From contig JAJZQR010000043.1 of the NCBI GenBank assembly GCA_021806765.1, positions 1 through 27,061 of the forward strand: a stretch of DNA of 27,061 nt. The letters run 5' to 3'. The position numbers and the translations under genes were made by a program. This DNA is from Chloroflexota bacterium. Lineage in GTDB: Bacteria > Chloroflexota > UBA6077. A model generated the notes under the pieces. It was not told where the DNA came from and did no database searches. It saw nothing but the letters and a program-made list of their open reading frames with translations. Shown here piece by piece: positions 7,331 to 15,863 of this stretch. Every line of letters begins with the position of its first letter. Position 1 is the stretch's first letter.

Positions 7331-8500
7331 CTAATTAATGATAACCGACGGAGGCTCAGGAGTCGAGGCTTTGCCGCCAGGAGGCTGTAGGGGGACCAGG
7401 CGAGGCACCACCAGCTGGGGCCGATGCTTCTCTCGAGTCACCTCGTTCAGCGCCAGATGGCCAACCTCCACCATCGAAAGGTAGGAGAGCAGGTAAGAGA
7501 TGGTGGACTCCGCTCCCTGATTTCGGTTGACCCCATCGGGGGTTAGCCCATCGAAGCAGCCTCCCGTGCTCTCGCAGTACAGGGGCTTGCTCATGGCGTT
7601 CCGGCCCAGGTACCAGGCGAAGGCCAGGTGGGCCTCAGCCAGGTACCGCTTGTCCCCCATAACCTGGAAGGCGGCCACACAGGCATCCACCAGGGCGTTG
7701 GCGTCCACCGGCTGCTGATCGAAGCGAGCGCGCTCACCGCCCCGAGGGTACCAGCCGGCCTGTCCAACCAGGTCGACCCGGCCCGGTCCATCGATGTGGG
7801 TCACTCGGAGCAAGAAGTCGAGGGAGGCCCTGGCCACTTCCAGATAGCGCTCTTTCCAAGTCACCAGGTAACCCAGTAGGAGGGCATGGGGCAGCCGCCC
7901 GTTGCTGTATGTCAGGATGTCCTCGAACCATTCCCAGTCCTGGGAAGCCTTCAGGTCGAAGGCGGCTACCAGGGCATCGGCGTGGAGGCTCACCAGTTCC
8001 CGGGCCTCCCGGTCCTCGGGTTCCGTGCGGAGGTAGTGGTAGAGGCCCAGGATGGCGAAGGCGCGAGCCCTGAGGTAGGTCAGCCGGTTGAGCCAGGAAT
8101 AGCTGCGCAGCAGCATGGTCCTGGCCGTCATCTGGAGATCCTCTTCCACCCCGGTGAGGGTGGTATATCCCAGAGCCCAGACGACCCGCCCGTTAGAGTC
8201 CTCGGAGCCTACCGCATCCTCCCATCGACGTTCGAAGGACATGAAGTTGTGGAACCGACCGTCGGCCAGCTGACCATAGTTCAGGAACCGAAGGTACGTC
8301 GTGGCGAGGTCGAGGCTGGTCCAGTTGCCGGTGAGATTGAAGTGCTTCAGCGCCACGATCAAGGCGCGGGCCTGATCATCTATGGAGTAACCATGGTTGG
8401 TGTCGGGCAGGGCATAGAGGGCGTGTTGCACCACGCCAGTATCGTCGGTCATCCGCTTCAACCGATCCAGTTTGAAGCCCGGAACCCTGTCCCGCACCAT
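7331..8500 (-). CDS. Glycosidase-like alpha/alpha-barrel protein, partner of the GT4 glycosyltransferase
   Basis: The 389-residue protein starts at ATG 8500. Its ribosome binding site GGAGAG overlaps the stop region of the upstream glycosyltransferase, so translation is probably coupled. It is rich in aromatic helical repeats typical of (alpha/alpha)6 six-hairpin glycosidase folds: GYSIDDQARALI near 37-48, FHNFMSFERRWED near 83-95, WEWFEDILTYSNGRLPHALL near 199-218 and NQGAESTISYLLSYL near 332-346. The WFE...LTYxNxRLPxALL and NQGAEST patterns are ones I associate with proteins paired with GT4 glycosyltransferases. I cannot name a characterised activity. It is probably cytosolic, as no signal peptide is seen. 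Acidic residues in DDQAR, FERRWED and WFED are candidate catalytic groups. The last 35 residues are Pro-rich and probably disordered. Confidence 0.7.
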   Translation of the reverse strand: MVRDRVPGFKLDRLKRMTDDTGVVQHALYALPDTNHGYSIDDQARALIVALKHFNLTGNWTSLDLATTYLRFLNYGQLADGRFHNFMSFERRWEDAVGSEDSNGRVVWALGYTTLTGVEEDLQMTARTMLLRSYSWLNRLTYLRARAFAILGLYHYLRTEPEDREARELVSLHADALVAAFDLKASQDWEWFEDILTYSNGRLPHALLLGYLVTWKERYLEVARASLDFLLRVTHIDGPGRVDLVGQAGWYPRGGERARFDQQPVDANALVDACVAAFQVMGDKRYLAEAHLAFAWYLGRNAMSKPLYCESTGGCFDGLTPDGVNRNQGAESTISYLLSYLSMVEVGHLALNEVTREKHRPQLVVPRLVPLQPPGGKASTPEPPSVIIN

Positions 8501-8509
8501 GTCTCTCTC

Positions 8510-9811
8510 CTAGCCCACCGCCGCGCGTTCTTCTGTCGTGGTCTCCACCACCCCGGACTCCTCCACCGGGAGCGCTACCGGGAGTTCGGCCGTTGCCTGC
8601 AACTCCTCCACCGGTGCCGATACCGATGCAGGGGAATGCAGCAGGCTGCCGAACAGCTGTACGTAGTAGCGGGCAACATTGTGCCAGGTCATGTTGCGCC
8701 CATAGGCATAGGCCGCCATGGCCATGTCGGCCCGCAGGGTGGGATTCCCCATCAGAACGTTCAGGGACTCGGAGATGGCCTCAGAATCTCGGAAGGGAAC
8801 CAGTAACCCTCTCCCCTCTCCCAACAACTCTCGAGCGTAGATGAAGGGAGTCGACACCACTGCCCTCCCCGCCCCGACGGCGTAAGCCAGGGTCCCGCTG
8901 GCGATCTGATTGGGGTTCAGATATGGAACAAGGTAGATGTTGGTGGCCATCAGATAGCTTACGATCTCGTTCTTGGTCAGGTAGCGATTGTTGAACTTGA
9001 CGTGCTTCTGCAGCCCCAACTCTGACACCAGGCCGTGCAGGTAGTTGCGGTAGCTCTCCCCTTCGTTCTTCCTCACCCCCGGGTGGGTCTCGCCCAGGAC
9101 CAGGTAGAGCAGGTTGGGGTATTTCCTCACGACGTCGGGTAGGGCCCGTATGGCGTATTCGATCCCCTTGCCCGGGTTGATAAGCCCAAAGGTGGAGATG
9201 GTGAACCTACCCTCCAACCCCAGAACCGACTTGAAGCTGAGGGAGGGCAGCTTACGCACGTTGGGCACACCGTGCGGGATGTAGTGAACCGACAGCCTCG
9301 ACACCCCGTAATCCTCGGCCAGGATGTCCACAGCCTTCTTGGCCAGCACCACGGCCGCATCGGCTCGCTCCACCAGTTCCCGAGTCACCTTGCGCAGGTG
9401 ATCGTCGGGATTGGGGAGCACCGTGTGCAGGGTAATCACCAGCGGTTTCTTCAGATAGCCAAGGAAGGCGAGGAGATTCTCGCCATGTTGCCCGCCGAAG
9501 AGGCCGTACTCGTGCTGTATGCACAGCAGGTCGGTCTTGGAGTGGTTTATGTAGTCCGCTGCCTCGCGATAGCTTTCCAGGTCATCCACGGTAACGGCGA
9601 ATTTCACCTCGGGGCCGTAGCGATAGGTAGCCTGGCTCTCGTTCAGGGCGATGATCTTCCCGGGATTGCCAGGGAAGGCGCGATCCACGGCCTCCACCAG
9701 ATCCTTGGTAAAAGTGGCGATTCCGCATTCCCGGGGAGGATAGCTGGCCATGTAGGCGATTCGCGGCTTCGCTGCCATAACGAGTCCACCGAATAACCTC
9801 GGTTCCGGCAT
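8510..9811 (-). CDS. GT4-family glycosyltransferase
   Basis: The 433-residue protein starts at ATG 9811, six bases after GAGGAGG. It is a GT-B fold enzyme. The N-terminal Rossmann half contains MASYPPRECGIATFTKDLVEA (about 21-41) and IQHEYGLFGGQHG. The C-terminal half contains FGLINPGKGIEYAIRALP (about 209-226), then STPFIYARELLGEGRGLLVPF (about 327-347), whose Glu-rich segment corresponds to the E-x7-E-like nucleotide-sugar site of GT4. GT4 enzymes are retaining transferases using UDP- or GDP-sugars. Donor and acceptor are not evident here. The last 40 residues are a low-complexity Pro/Val/Glu tail. It heads an operon with the glycosidase-like gene downstream, suggesting a shared pathway for a storage, capsular or compatible-solute glycoside. 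Confidence 0.88.
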   Translation of the reverse strand: MPEPRLFGGLVMAAKPRIAYMASYPPRECGIATFTKDLVEAVDRAFPGNPGKIIALNESQATYRYGPEVKFAVTVDDLESYREAADYINHSKTDLLCIQHEYGLFGGQHGENLLAFLGYLKKPLVITLHTVLPNPDDHLRKVTRELVERADAAVVLAKKAVDILAEDYGVSRLSVHYIPHGVPNVRKLPSLSFKSVLGLEGRFTISTFGLINPGKGIEYAIRALPDVVRKYPNLLYLVLGETHPGVRKNEGESYRNYLHGLVSELGLQKHVKFNNRYLTKNEIVSYLMATNIYLVPYLNPNQIASGTLAYAVGAGRAVVSTPFIYARELLGEGRGLLVPFRDSEAISESLNVLMGNPTLRADMAMAAYAYGRNMTWHNVARYYVQLFGSLLHSPASVSAPVEELQATAELPVALPVEESGVVETTTEERAAVG

Positions 9812-9961
9812 TCTCTACCTCCTCTGCGTACCAGCCTGCTCTCAGCACACCTGGGAGGGCGCCATTGCTCCAGGCAAGCGGAACGTCGAAACGGGAGCCG
9901 GCGATTTGGGGTAGTGGCGCTCCCGGGGCGCGGCCTTACGAGCTGCACCCTGGCCGTAGCA

Positions 9962-9994
9962 GGTCCGCCTATTCCTCCTAGCAGGAATCGGACC
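9962..9994 (-). promoter_or_regulatory. Bulged hairpin in the glycosyltransferase operon leader
   Basis: GGTCCG (9962-9967) pairs with CGGACC (9989-9994) and ATTCCT (9971-9976) pairs with AGGAAT (9983-9988), giving a 12-bp stem with a 3-base bulge and a 6-base loop. It lies about 150 bases upstream of the glycosyltransferase start. A structured 5' leader or a factor binding site is possible. I do not recognise a riboswitch class. Confidence 0.35.
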
Positions 9995-10053
9995 GTGCTC
10001 TTCCTTGGAGAAGGACTCCCGACTGTCCCGTCGCAGGGTGCATGGGAGAGCCT

Positions 10054-10122
10054 GTAGTAACGACTTTAGTCGTTCGTTCTCCCTCCATCGGCAGAGGGAC
10101 GAACGACTGAAGTCGTTACTAC
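10054..10122. repeat. Palindromic repeat element, GTAGTAACGACT type
   Basis: The left arm beginning GTAGTAACGACTTTAGTCGT (from 10054) pairs with the right arm ending GTCGTTACTAC (at 10122), with one mismatch and a small bulge. The arms are about 29-32 bases with a short central spacer. Each arm is itself a small palindrome (AACGACT ... AGTCGTT), so a nested or cruciform structure can form. It has GTAG and CTAC feet like the other repeats in the window but a different core. Confidence 0.8.
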
Positions 10123-10196
10123 GCCTGGTCCAGTATCCCCACTGTTACCCACTTTGGGACAATCTCAAGCACTTTGGAGATAGAGCTGGCGAGGAA

Positions 10197-10205
10197 TGGT
10201 ATCAT
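10197..10205 (+). promoter_or_regulatory. Probable extended -10 promoter for the fructokinase gene
   Basis: TGGTATCAT fits the extended -10 pattern TGnTATnAT. No good -35 box lies 17 bases upstream, which extended -10 promoters tolerate. Transcription would begin near 10212, about 58 bases before the GTG start. This is a pattern match only. Confidence 0.35.
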
Positions 10206-10269
10206 GACGCGTGGAGCGATCCGGAGCAGTGACAGCCAGGGGAGTCTTGAATACCGGGAGACGTAGCCA

Positions 10270-11184
10270 GTGGAAGCTTCAGGGAAGAACGCCGTAGGCC
10301 TCTTTGGAGGAATGGAGGCCGGAGGCACCAAGTGCTCCTGCATGATCGGGAGCGGGCCTCAGGACATTCGAGCCGAGATCAGTATCCCCACCACCAGCCC
10401 GACCGAGACCATCGGTCGAATCGTCGGTTTCTTCAAGCAACAGGCGTCGGGACTGCGCCTCTCCGCAGTCGGTGTGGGTTCCTTCGGGCCGCTGGATCTG
10501 GACCCGGCCTCGCCGACCTTCGGTTACATCACCACCACGCCGAAGCCGGGCTGGGCCCACACCAACATCGCGGGCATACTGCAAGAGGCCCTCGGCCTGC
10601 CGGTGGTTCTCGACACCGACGTGAACTGCGCCGCCTACGGGGAGTACCGCTGGGGTGCGGCCCGAGGCCTGGATCCGGTCGTTTACGTCACCGTTGGAAC
10701 GGGCATCGGAGGGGGAGTGGTGTCCTGCGGGCACCCCCTCCACGGCTTGATCCATCCCGAGGTGGGTCACTTGCTCATCCCCCACGATCGCGATCGGGAC
10801 CCGTTTCCGGGGTATTGCCCCTACCACGGAGACTGTCTCGAAGGTCTCGCCGCGGGCCCGGCCCTGGAGCAGCGGTGGGGGCAACGGGGCGAGACGCTTC
10901 CCGACGACCATCCGGCCTGGGAACTGGAAGCCCACTACATCGCCCTGGGCCTCGCGAACCTGATCCTCACCTACTCCCCTCGTCGGATCGTCGTCGGTGG
11001 AGGGGTGATGCAGCGGTCCAGGCTCTTTCCCACGGTCCGGGGCGAGGTGAAGCGGCTCCTGAACGGCTACCTTCAGTCCCCCCTGATCATCCAGGACATC
11101 GATCGGTACATAGTCCCGCCCGCCCTGGGCAGCCGATCCGGCGTGTTGGGCGCCATCGCCCTGGCCCGGGACTCCTTGGGATAG
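10270..11184 (+). CDS. ROK-family fructokinase
   Basis: The 304-residue protein starts at GTG 10270 with GGGAG nine bases upstream. An in-frame ATG at 10312 is too close to its GGAGG to be preferred. It shows the ROK fructokinase pattern: a phosphate loop [11 protein letters not shown] near 13-23, the catalytic Asp in [11 protein letters not shown] near 117-127, VGTGIGGGV near 141-149, and the zinc-binding region HPEVGH ... [18 protein letters not shown]. Enzymes of this YdhR type phosphorylate fructose (sometimes mannose) with ATP. All key residues are present. It lies divergent to the glycosyltransferase operon, so a link in sugar supply is possible but not shown. A hairpin follows the stop. 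Confidence 0.88.
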   Translation: MEASGKNAVGLFGGMEAGGTKCSCMIGSGPQDIRAEISIPTTSPTETIGRIVGFFKQQASGLRLSAVGVGSFGPLDLDPASPTFGYITTTPKPGWAHTNIAGILQEALGLPVVLDTDVNCAAYGEYRWGAARGLDPVVYVTVGTGIGGGVVSCGHPLHGLIHPEVGHLLIPHDRDRDPFPGYCPYHGDCLEGLAAGPALEQRWGQRGETLPDDHPAWELEAHYIALGLANLILTYSPRRIVVGGGVMQRSRLFPTVRGEVKRLLNGYLQSPLIIQDIDRYIVPPALGSRSGVLGAIALARDSLG

Positions 11185-11190
11185 AGAAAG

Positions 11191-11213
11191 CCCCTTCCCC
11201 GGTGGGGAAGGGG
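11191..11213. terminator. Hairpin between convergent fructokinase and ftsY genes
   Basis: A perfect 10-bp stem (CCCCTTCCCC, 11191-11200, with GGGGAAGGGG, 11204-11213) closes a 3-base loop. It starts six bases after the fructokinase stop and ends about 25 bases past the ftsY stop. On the minus strand it is followed by CTTTCTCT, a weak T-rich tract, so termination of the tldD-ftsY run is the more likely role. Confidence 0.55.
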
Positions 11214-11238
11214 ATGAGGGGGTTAGGTCCGTTTCGGC

Positions 11239-12162
11239 TTACTCCTCGGCAGGGGCCAGCAGCGACTCCACGAATCGGTCGGCGTCGAATTCCGCCAGGT
11301 CGTCCACCTTCTCCCCGGTGCCGACGAAGCAGATGGGGATGCCCATCTGATCACCCAGGGCGAAAACGATACCCCCCCTTGCGGTGCCGTCCAGCTTGGC
11401 CACCACCACACCGTCGATCTCCACGGCCTCCTGGAACTGCTTGGCCTGCATCAGGCCATTCTGCCCCGTAGTGGCGTCCAGCACCAGGATCGTCGTGATC
11501 CGCTCGGGCGTCTGCTTTTCCACCACCCGCTTGATCTTCTTCAACTCCTCCATCAGGTTGAACTTGGTGTGCAGCCGGCCCGCCGTGTCCACCATTACCA
11601 GATCCGCTCCCCTCGCCTTGGCAGCGGTAAGGGCATCGAAGACCACAGAGCCGGGATCCGCCCCGGGCTGATGGCTGACCACCGGCAGGCCGACTCGCTC
11701 GCCCCATATCTTCAACTGGTCGATGGCGGCCGCTCGAAAGGTGTCGGCGGCGGCCAGGATCACCCGGCGACCCTGGCCATCCCAGTGTTTGCCCAGCTTG
11801 GCGATGCTGGTGGTCTTGCCCACTCCGTTGACCCCCACCACCAGCACCACGCCCAGACCCTTCGAGGGAAGCAACTTGCTGCAGTCGGTGGATCCCAGCA
11901 GGGATTTCAACTCCTCCTTCAAGGCGGCGTACAACTCCGAAGGCTCCCCGATGCGCTCCTTGCGGGCCCGCGTCCGGAGGGTATCCAGCAGCTTCTCCGT
12001 GGTCTCCACTCCGACATCGGCCTGGATCAACAGCTCCTCCAGATCGTCCCAGAGATCCTCGTCGATGCTCTTCCGCTGGAAGACCCCGGCGATCCGGCCG
12101 AAGAAGGACTCGCGGGTGCGCCGCAGGCTGGTGTCGATCTTACGAAAACGGTCGAATATCAA
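11239..12162 (-). CDS. ftsY: Signal recognition particle receptor FtsY
   Basis: The 307-residue protein starts at TTG 12162. The smc stop overlaps it in a TTGA junction, and its ribosome binding site AAGGAG lies inside the last smc codons, eight bases upstream. The N domain (1-95) starts almost at once, so the acidic A domain seen in E. coli FtsY is missing, as in many other bacteria. The G domain has P-loop GVNGVGKTT at 110-118, DTFRAAA near 140, DTAGRLHT near 194 and AKLDGTARGG near 258. FtsY is the membrane receptor for the Ffh-RNA particle, and its GTPase pairs with that of Ffh (5918-7270). The layout rnc-smc-ftsY is a known conserved gene order in several phyla. Confidence 0.97.
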   Translation of the reverse strand: MIFDRFRKIDTSLRRTRESFFGRIAGVFQRKSIDEDLWDDLEELLIQADVGVETTEKLLDTLRTRARKERIGEPSELYAALKEELKSLLGSTDCSKLLPSKGLGVVLVVGVNGVGKTTSIAKLGKHWDGQGRRVILAAADTFRAAAIDQLKIWGERVGLPVVSHQPGADPGSVVFDALTAAKARGADLVMVDTAGRLHTKFNLMEELKKIKRVVEKQTPERITTILVLDATTGQNGLMQAKQFQEAVEIDGVVVAKLDGTARGGIVFALGDQMGIPICFVGTGEKVDDLAEFDADRFVESLLAPAEE

Positions 12163-15100
12163 GCCTCGTTCTCCTTGGATGCCAGTTTCAGGGACATCAC
12201 CCTCGAGGTGGAGTCGGCCGACATGGACACCCCGTACAGCACTCCGGCCGCTTCCATGGAGGTTCGGTTGTGAGTGATCATCAGGAACTGACTGCTCTCC
12301 GTGAGGCCCTGAACCATGTCGCAGAACCTCTTCACGTTGGACTCGTCCAGGGCGGCGTCCACCTCATCCAGCAGGCAGAAGGGGCTGGGGTTGACCTTCA
12401 TCAGGGCGAAGAGCAGGGCCACCGCCGTGAGGGCCCTCTCGCCTCCGGAGAGCCCCAGCAGGCTCCCACTCCTCTTGCCCGGCGGCGTCGCCATCACCTC
12501 CACTCCCCCCTCTAAGGGCTGATCGGGCTGGGTGAGCAGCAGTCTGGCGCTCCCCCCGCCGAACAGGATGGAGAAACAGCGGCTGAACTCGTCGTTGACC
12601 AGCCCGAAGGTCTCCTGGAAACGGTCGCCCATGACCTGCCGCAGCTCTTCGACTGCCTTCCTCAGGGTGCGCCCCGCCTGGGTCAGGTCGTCCAACTGGG
12701 CGGTCAGGAAGGCGTACCGCTCCGAGAGGAGCCGGAACTCTTCCGGGGCCTCCGCATTGATCGTGCCGAGGGATTGAAGCTCACGGCGAAGGCTCTCGGC
12801 TTTCTGAGCCGCCTCCGACAGCGTCTTCGGCAAGCCATCCACCGGCATGTCCGCCAGGGACGAGGAGAGCAACTCCACCATCTGATCGGCCAGCGCCAGC
12901 AGATTATCGGAGGCCGTCTCCTCATCGCCGGCCTCCTGCACCCACTCCATTCCTTCGTCGTGGGCAGCCTCCCGCACCAGGGCCAGCAGCTCCACCGAGG
13001 CCCGCTGTCCCCGAGATCGGAGATCGGATATCTCCTCCCTGGCCGCCTCCAGGGCATCGGAGAGGGATGCCAATTCGGCCTCAGCTGCGTTGTTGCTCTC
13101 CCTCAACTGGGCCACCCGAGGCGACTGCTCGGCCACCAGCTTCTCGACGGCCTCCAACTCCTCCATCATAGAGGTAGGGAAGCCGGCCTCCGGCCCCTCG
13201 GCCAGCTGGGTGAGAGCCTGGGAAAGCTGCGAAGTCCTCTCCTCCTGCCGCTCAGCCCGTTCCTCGGCTCGTTTCAGGGCATCGGCCAGGGCCGACCTGC
13301 GAGCATCGAGTTCTCTCAAACGGCTCTGAGAAGCCGACAACTCGGACTGGAAGCGGGAAAGGCGGCCATTCACCTCGGCCACCAGCGACTGCTGGGCCGT
13401 CAGATCCTCCCGAAGCTGCTCCGCCTTCGCCCGTACCTCCGATTCCCGCACGGTCGAGCTTCCCTGCTCCTCCTCGACCTTGGCCAGCCGCTGCCGGCTC
13501 TGGCCCGCCTCCTGCTCCGCCGTCGCGGCCCGGGAGCGATGCCACTCGATGGCAGCCTCCTGCTTCGCCAGCTGAGAGGACAGCTCCGCGGCAGACGCGT
13601 TCTGCTTCTCGATCTCCTTCTGCAGCCGGGAGGCCTCCACTACCGCAGCGTTGGTTTCCCTGGACAGTCCCGCCTGGGCCGTCTCCAAACGGTTCACCCT
13701 GGTCTTGGCCTCAGCCAGCCGGGCGCGGGCTTTTTCCGCCGACTCCGAGAGGGAGAGCAGCTCCGTCTCGCGGGCCAGCACCCCACCATCCTTTTCCCCG
13801 TTCTGGGAACTGGCCAGATCACCCCTGGCTCGCAGCAACCGCCCGTCTCGGGTCACCACCTGGAAGGGGACCCGGCCATCAGACAGGTTGGTGAGCCGCT
13901 GGTACAGCTCCAGGGCATCGGACATCTCCTCCACCACCAGACTGAGGCCCAGGTAGCGGGCAGCCAGGTCCCGGGCTTCCTCCGGGCAGGACACCAGGTC
14001 GGCCGCCACACCGTGAAAGCCAATGCCCTCCACCAGTCCCTTCAGACGGGATCGAAACTCGGCCACAACCTGCTGGGGGGAATCCCGTTTCTCCAACCGC
14101 ATGGGCGCGATGGTGGCCCTGCCCCTCTTCTTCGTCAGAAAATGAAGGGCCTCCAGCCCCTCCTGGAAGCCCTCGGACACCACGTAGCCCTGAGCACCCC
14201 CCAGCGCGGCGCCCACGGCCGTAACGTACTCCTCGGGTACCCGGATCATGGTAGCCAGGGTGCCCCGAATCCCCGGCAGCCGGGCGTCCAGGAGGGCCTT
14301 CGCTCCGGAGGGGATGCCCCGATGCTCCTCCCTCAGCGACTGCAGCAGCGACAACCGGTTACCCAGATTGTTCTCCTGCTCCCAGGCCTGTCGCTCCTCC
14401 TTCCGGGCCGCCTCCAACTCCGCAGCGACAGTCTTGAGCTTGGATTGCACCTCCTGGCGGCCTGTATCCACCTCGGCCAGTTGGGCGCGCAGCCGCTTCA
14501 CCCCCTCCTGGGCCGCGGCCACCTGCTCCTCCAGCCCCGCCAGTCGCGCCGTAGACTCCTCGGCCGCCTTCAAGCTCTCGGCCCGTACGGCCTCGGCCTT
14601 GCGCCACTCCCTCTCCAGGGAGTTTCGGCGCTCCTGCAGCTCCGACCTGCGGGTTGCGACCGATTGCCGTTCGCTCTGCACGCGATCCACCTGAGACTGC
14701 AGGAAGCGCAACTCCGAAGAGGCCTTCTGCCGCTCTCCTTCCACCGGAGCCAACTCCGTTCGGATCCTGGCCTCCCGGGCCACCAGCTCCGCCCGCTGGG
14801 CCTCCAGCTTCTGGATCTCCGCCTCCAGCTCCACTCGCTCCTTGCGGGCTCGGGCCAGCTCCTCCTCAGCTTCGCTCACCTGGCGCCGGTAGGCCGCCTC
14901 CCGTTCCTGCAGCAAGGCGGACTCTCTCTCACTCTTGGCCCTGACGAGCCGCAGGGCGTTCATTCGCTCCCGAGCGGTCTCCAGAGCCGCTTCCTCCTCC
15001 CGCAGCCGGGTCCTCAGCAGGCTCGTCCGCTGGCGAGAGGCCTCCTGGGCACGGGCAGTCTCCGCCAGCCGGGCGGACAGGCTACCCTCTCGCTCCAGGT

Positions 15101-15830
15101 TGGCAGCGGCCACCTCCCGGGCGTGGCGGATCTCCAGCAGGTAGCGCCACCGGAGCATCTCCTTCACCCGGAGGCTGAGCTGCTCGTAGCGCTGGGCTCG
15201 ATGAGCCTGGGTCCGAAGCTTGGCCAGGCGCGGCGATATCTCGCCCCGGATGTCCTCCGCCCTCTGGATGTTGGACTCGGTTTCGGTGAGTCTATCCAGG
15301 CTCTCCTTCAGCTTCAACTGGTACCGGCTGATGTCGGCAGCAGCCTCCACCAGGGAGCGTCGCTCCTCCGGGCGCTGCAGCAACACCTCGTCGACGGCCC
15401 CCTGGCCCACCACCGCATAGGAGTCGGGCCCGAGACTGGCGTGGGTCAACAATTCGACCACGTCCTTCAGTCGAGCACGGGTCCGGTTGATCAGATACTC
15501 CCCTTCACCCGAACGGTACTGGCGCCGGCTGATGGACACCTCGGCAAAGGGCATCGGCATGGTCTCATCGGAGTTGTCGAACACCAGGGTGACCTCGGCC
15601 ATCCCCACCGCCGGCCTCCGGGCGTTGCCGGCGAAGATCACCTCCTCGCTCTTCCGGCTCCGCACGGCGCGCAGGCTCTGCTCTCCCAGCGCCCACCGGA
15701 TGGCGTCCACCAGGTTGCTCTTGCCGCTGCCGTTGGGTCCCACCACCGCGGTGATACCCCGGTCCAGCTCCAGTATGGTCTTGGACGCAAAGCTCTTGAA
15801 ACCTAACAGTTCGAGACGTTTGAGATACAA
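12159..15830 (-). CDS. smc: Chromosome segregation protein SMC
   Basis: I choose TTG 15830 (reading MYLKRLELLGFKSF, the usual SMC N-terminus), with GAGG six bases upstream. A TTG at 15842 would add four residues but lacks a ribosome binding site. The 1223-residue protein has Walker A GPNGSGKSN at 31-39, two long coiled-coil arms (about 165-500 and 680-1000), a hinge at about 505-675 (with GIRGTLATMIRVPEEYVTAVG), the ABC signature LSGGERALTAVALLFA near 1126, and Walker B CLLDEVDAAL near 1150. SMC homodimers with ScpA/ScpB extrude DNA loops and organise the chromosome. It sits between rnc and ftsY with a TTGA overlap to ftsY, so the two are almost certainly co-translated. No scpA or scpB lies in the window. 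Confidence 0.97.
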   Translation of the reverse strand: MYLKRLELLGFKSFASKTILELDRGITAVVGPNGSGKSNLVDAIRWALGEQSLRAVRSRKSEEVIFAGNARRPAVGMAEVTLVFDNSDETMPMPFAEVSISRRQYRSGEGEYLINRTRARLKDVVELLTHASLGPDSYAVVGQGAVDEVLLQRPEERRSLVEAAADISRYQLKLKESLDRLTETESNIQRAEDIRGEISPRLAKLRTQAHRAQRYEQLSLRVKEMLRWRYLLEIRHAREVAAANLEREGSLSARLAETARAQEASRQRTSLLRTRLREEEAALETARERMNALRLVRAKSERESALLQEREAAYRRQVSEAEEELARARKERVELEAEIQKLEAQRAELVAREARIRTELAPVEGERQKASSELRFLQSQVDRVQSERQSVATRRSELQERRNSLEREWRKAEAVRAESLKAAEESTARLAGLEEQVAAAQEGVKRLRAQLAEVDTGRQEVQSKLKTVAAELEAARKEERQAWEQENNLGNRLSLLQSLREEHRGIPSGAKALLDARLPGIRGTLATMIRVPEEYVTAVGAALGGAQGYVVSEGFQEGLEALHFLTKKRGRATIAPMRLEKRDSPQQVVAEFRSRLKGLVEGIGFHGVAADLVSCPEEARDLAARYLGLSLVVEEMSDALELYQRLTNLSDGRVPFQVVTRDGRLLRARGDLASSQNGEKDGGVLARETELLSLSESAEKARARLAEAKTRVNRLETAQAGLSRETNAAVVEASRLQKEIEKQNASAAELSSQLAKQEAAIEWHRSRAATAEQEAGQSRQRLAKVEEEQGSSTVRESEVRAKAEQLREDLTAQQSLVAEVNGRLSRFQSELSASQSRLRELDARRSALADALKRAEERAERQEERTSQLSQALTQLAEGPEAGFPTSMMEELEAVEKLVAEQSPRVAQLRESNNAAEAELASLSDALEAAREEISDLRSRGQRASVELLALVREAAHDEGMEWVQEAGDEETASDNLLALADQMVELLSSSLADMPVDGLPKTLSEAAQKAESLRRELQSLGTINAEAPEEFRLLSERYAFLTAQLDDLTQAGRTLRKAVEELRQVMGDRFQETFGLVNDEFSRCFSILFGGGSARLLLTQPDQPLEGGVEVMATPPGKRSGSLLGLSGGERALTAVALLFALMKVNPSPFCLLDEVDAALDESNVKRFCDMVQGLTESSQFLMITHNRTSMEAAGVLYGVSMSADSTSRVMSLKLASKENEA

Positions 15831-15863
15831 GGAGGACCTCAAGAGAGTGAGAAGTTGGCGAGA

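Larger units (their letters stand above)
9812..10269. other. Intergenic region between divergent glycosyltransferase and fructokinase genes
   Basis: This 458-base stretch has no credible gene. From left to right it holds a leader segment for the minus-strand glycosyltransferase with a bulged hairpin at 9962-9994, a large palindromic repeat at 10054-10122, and a probable plus-strand extended -10 promoter at 10197-10205. Short open frames across it have no ribosome binding site and no recognisable protein pattern. Confidence 0.6.

Noticed and set aside
10332..11471. A 379-codon plus-strand frame over the fructokinase gene
   Set aside because: The translation is Arg/Pro-rich, out of frame with a complete ROK kinase, and runs into ftsY. 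It is a high-GC shadow frame.
12774..15806. A 1010-codon open frame on the plus strand, antisense to smc
   Set aside because: It is the complement of a GC-rich coiled-coil gene. Its translation is Leu/Gln/Gly/Pro-rich with no domain pattern, and smc on the other strand is unambiguous.
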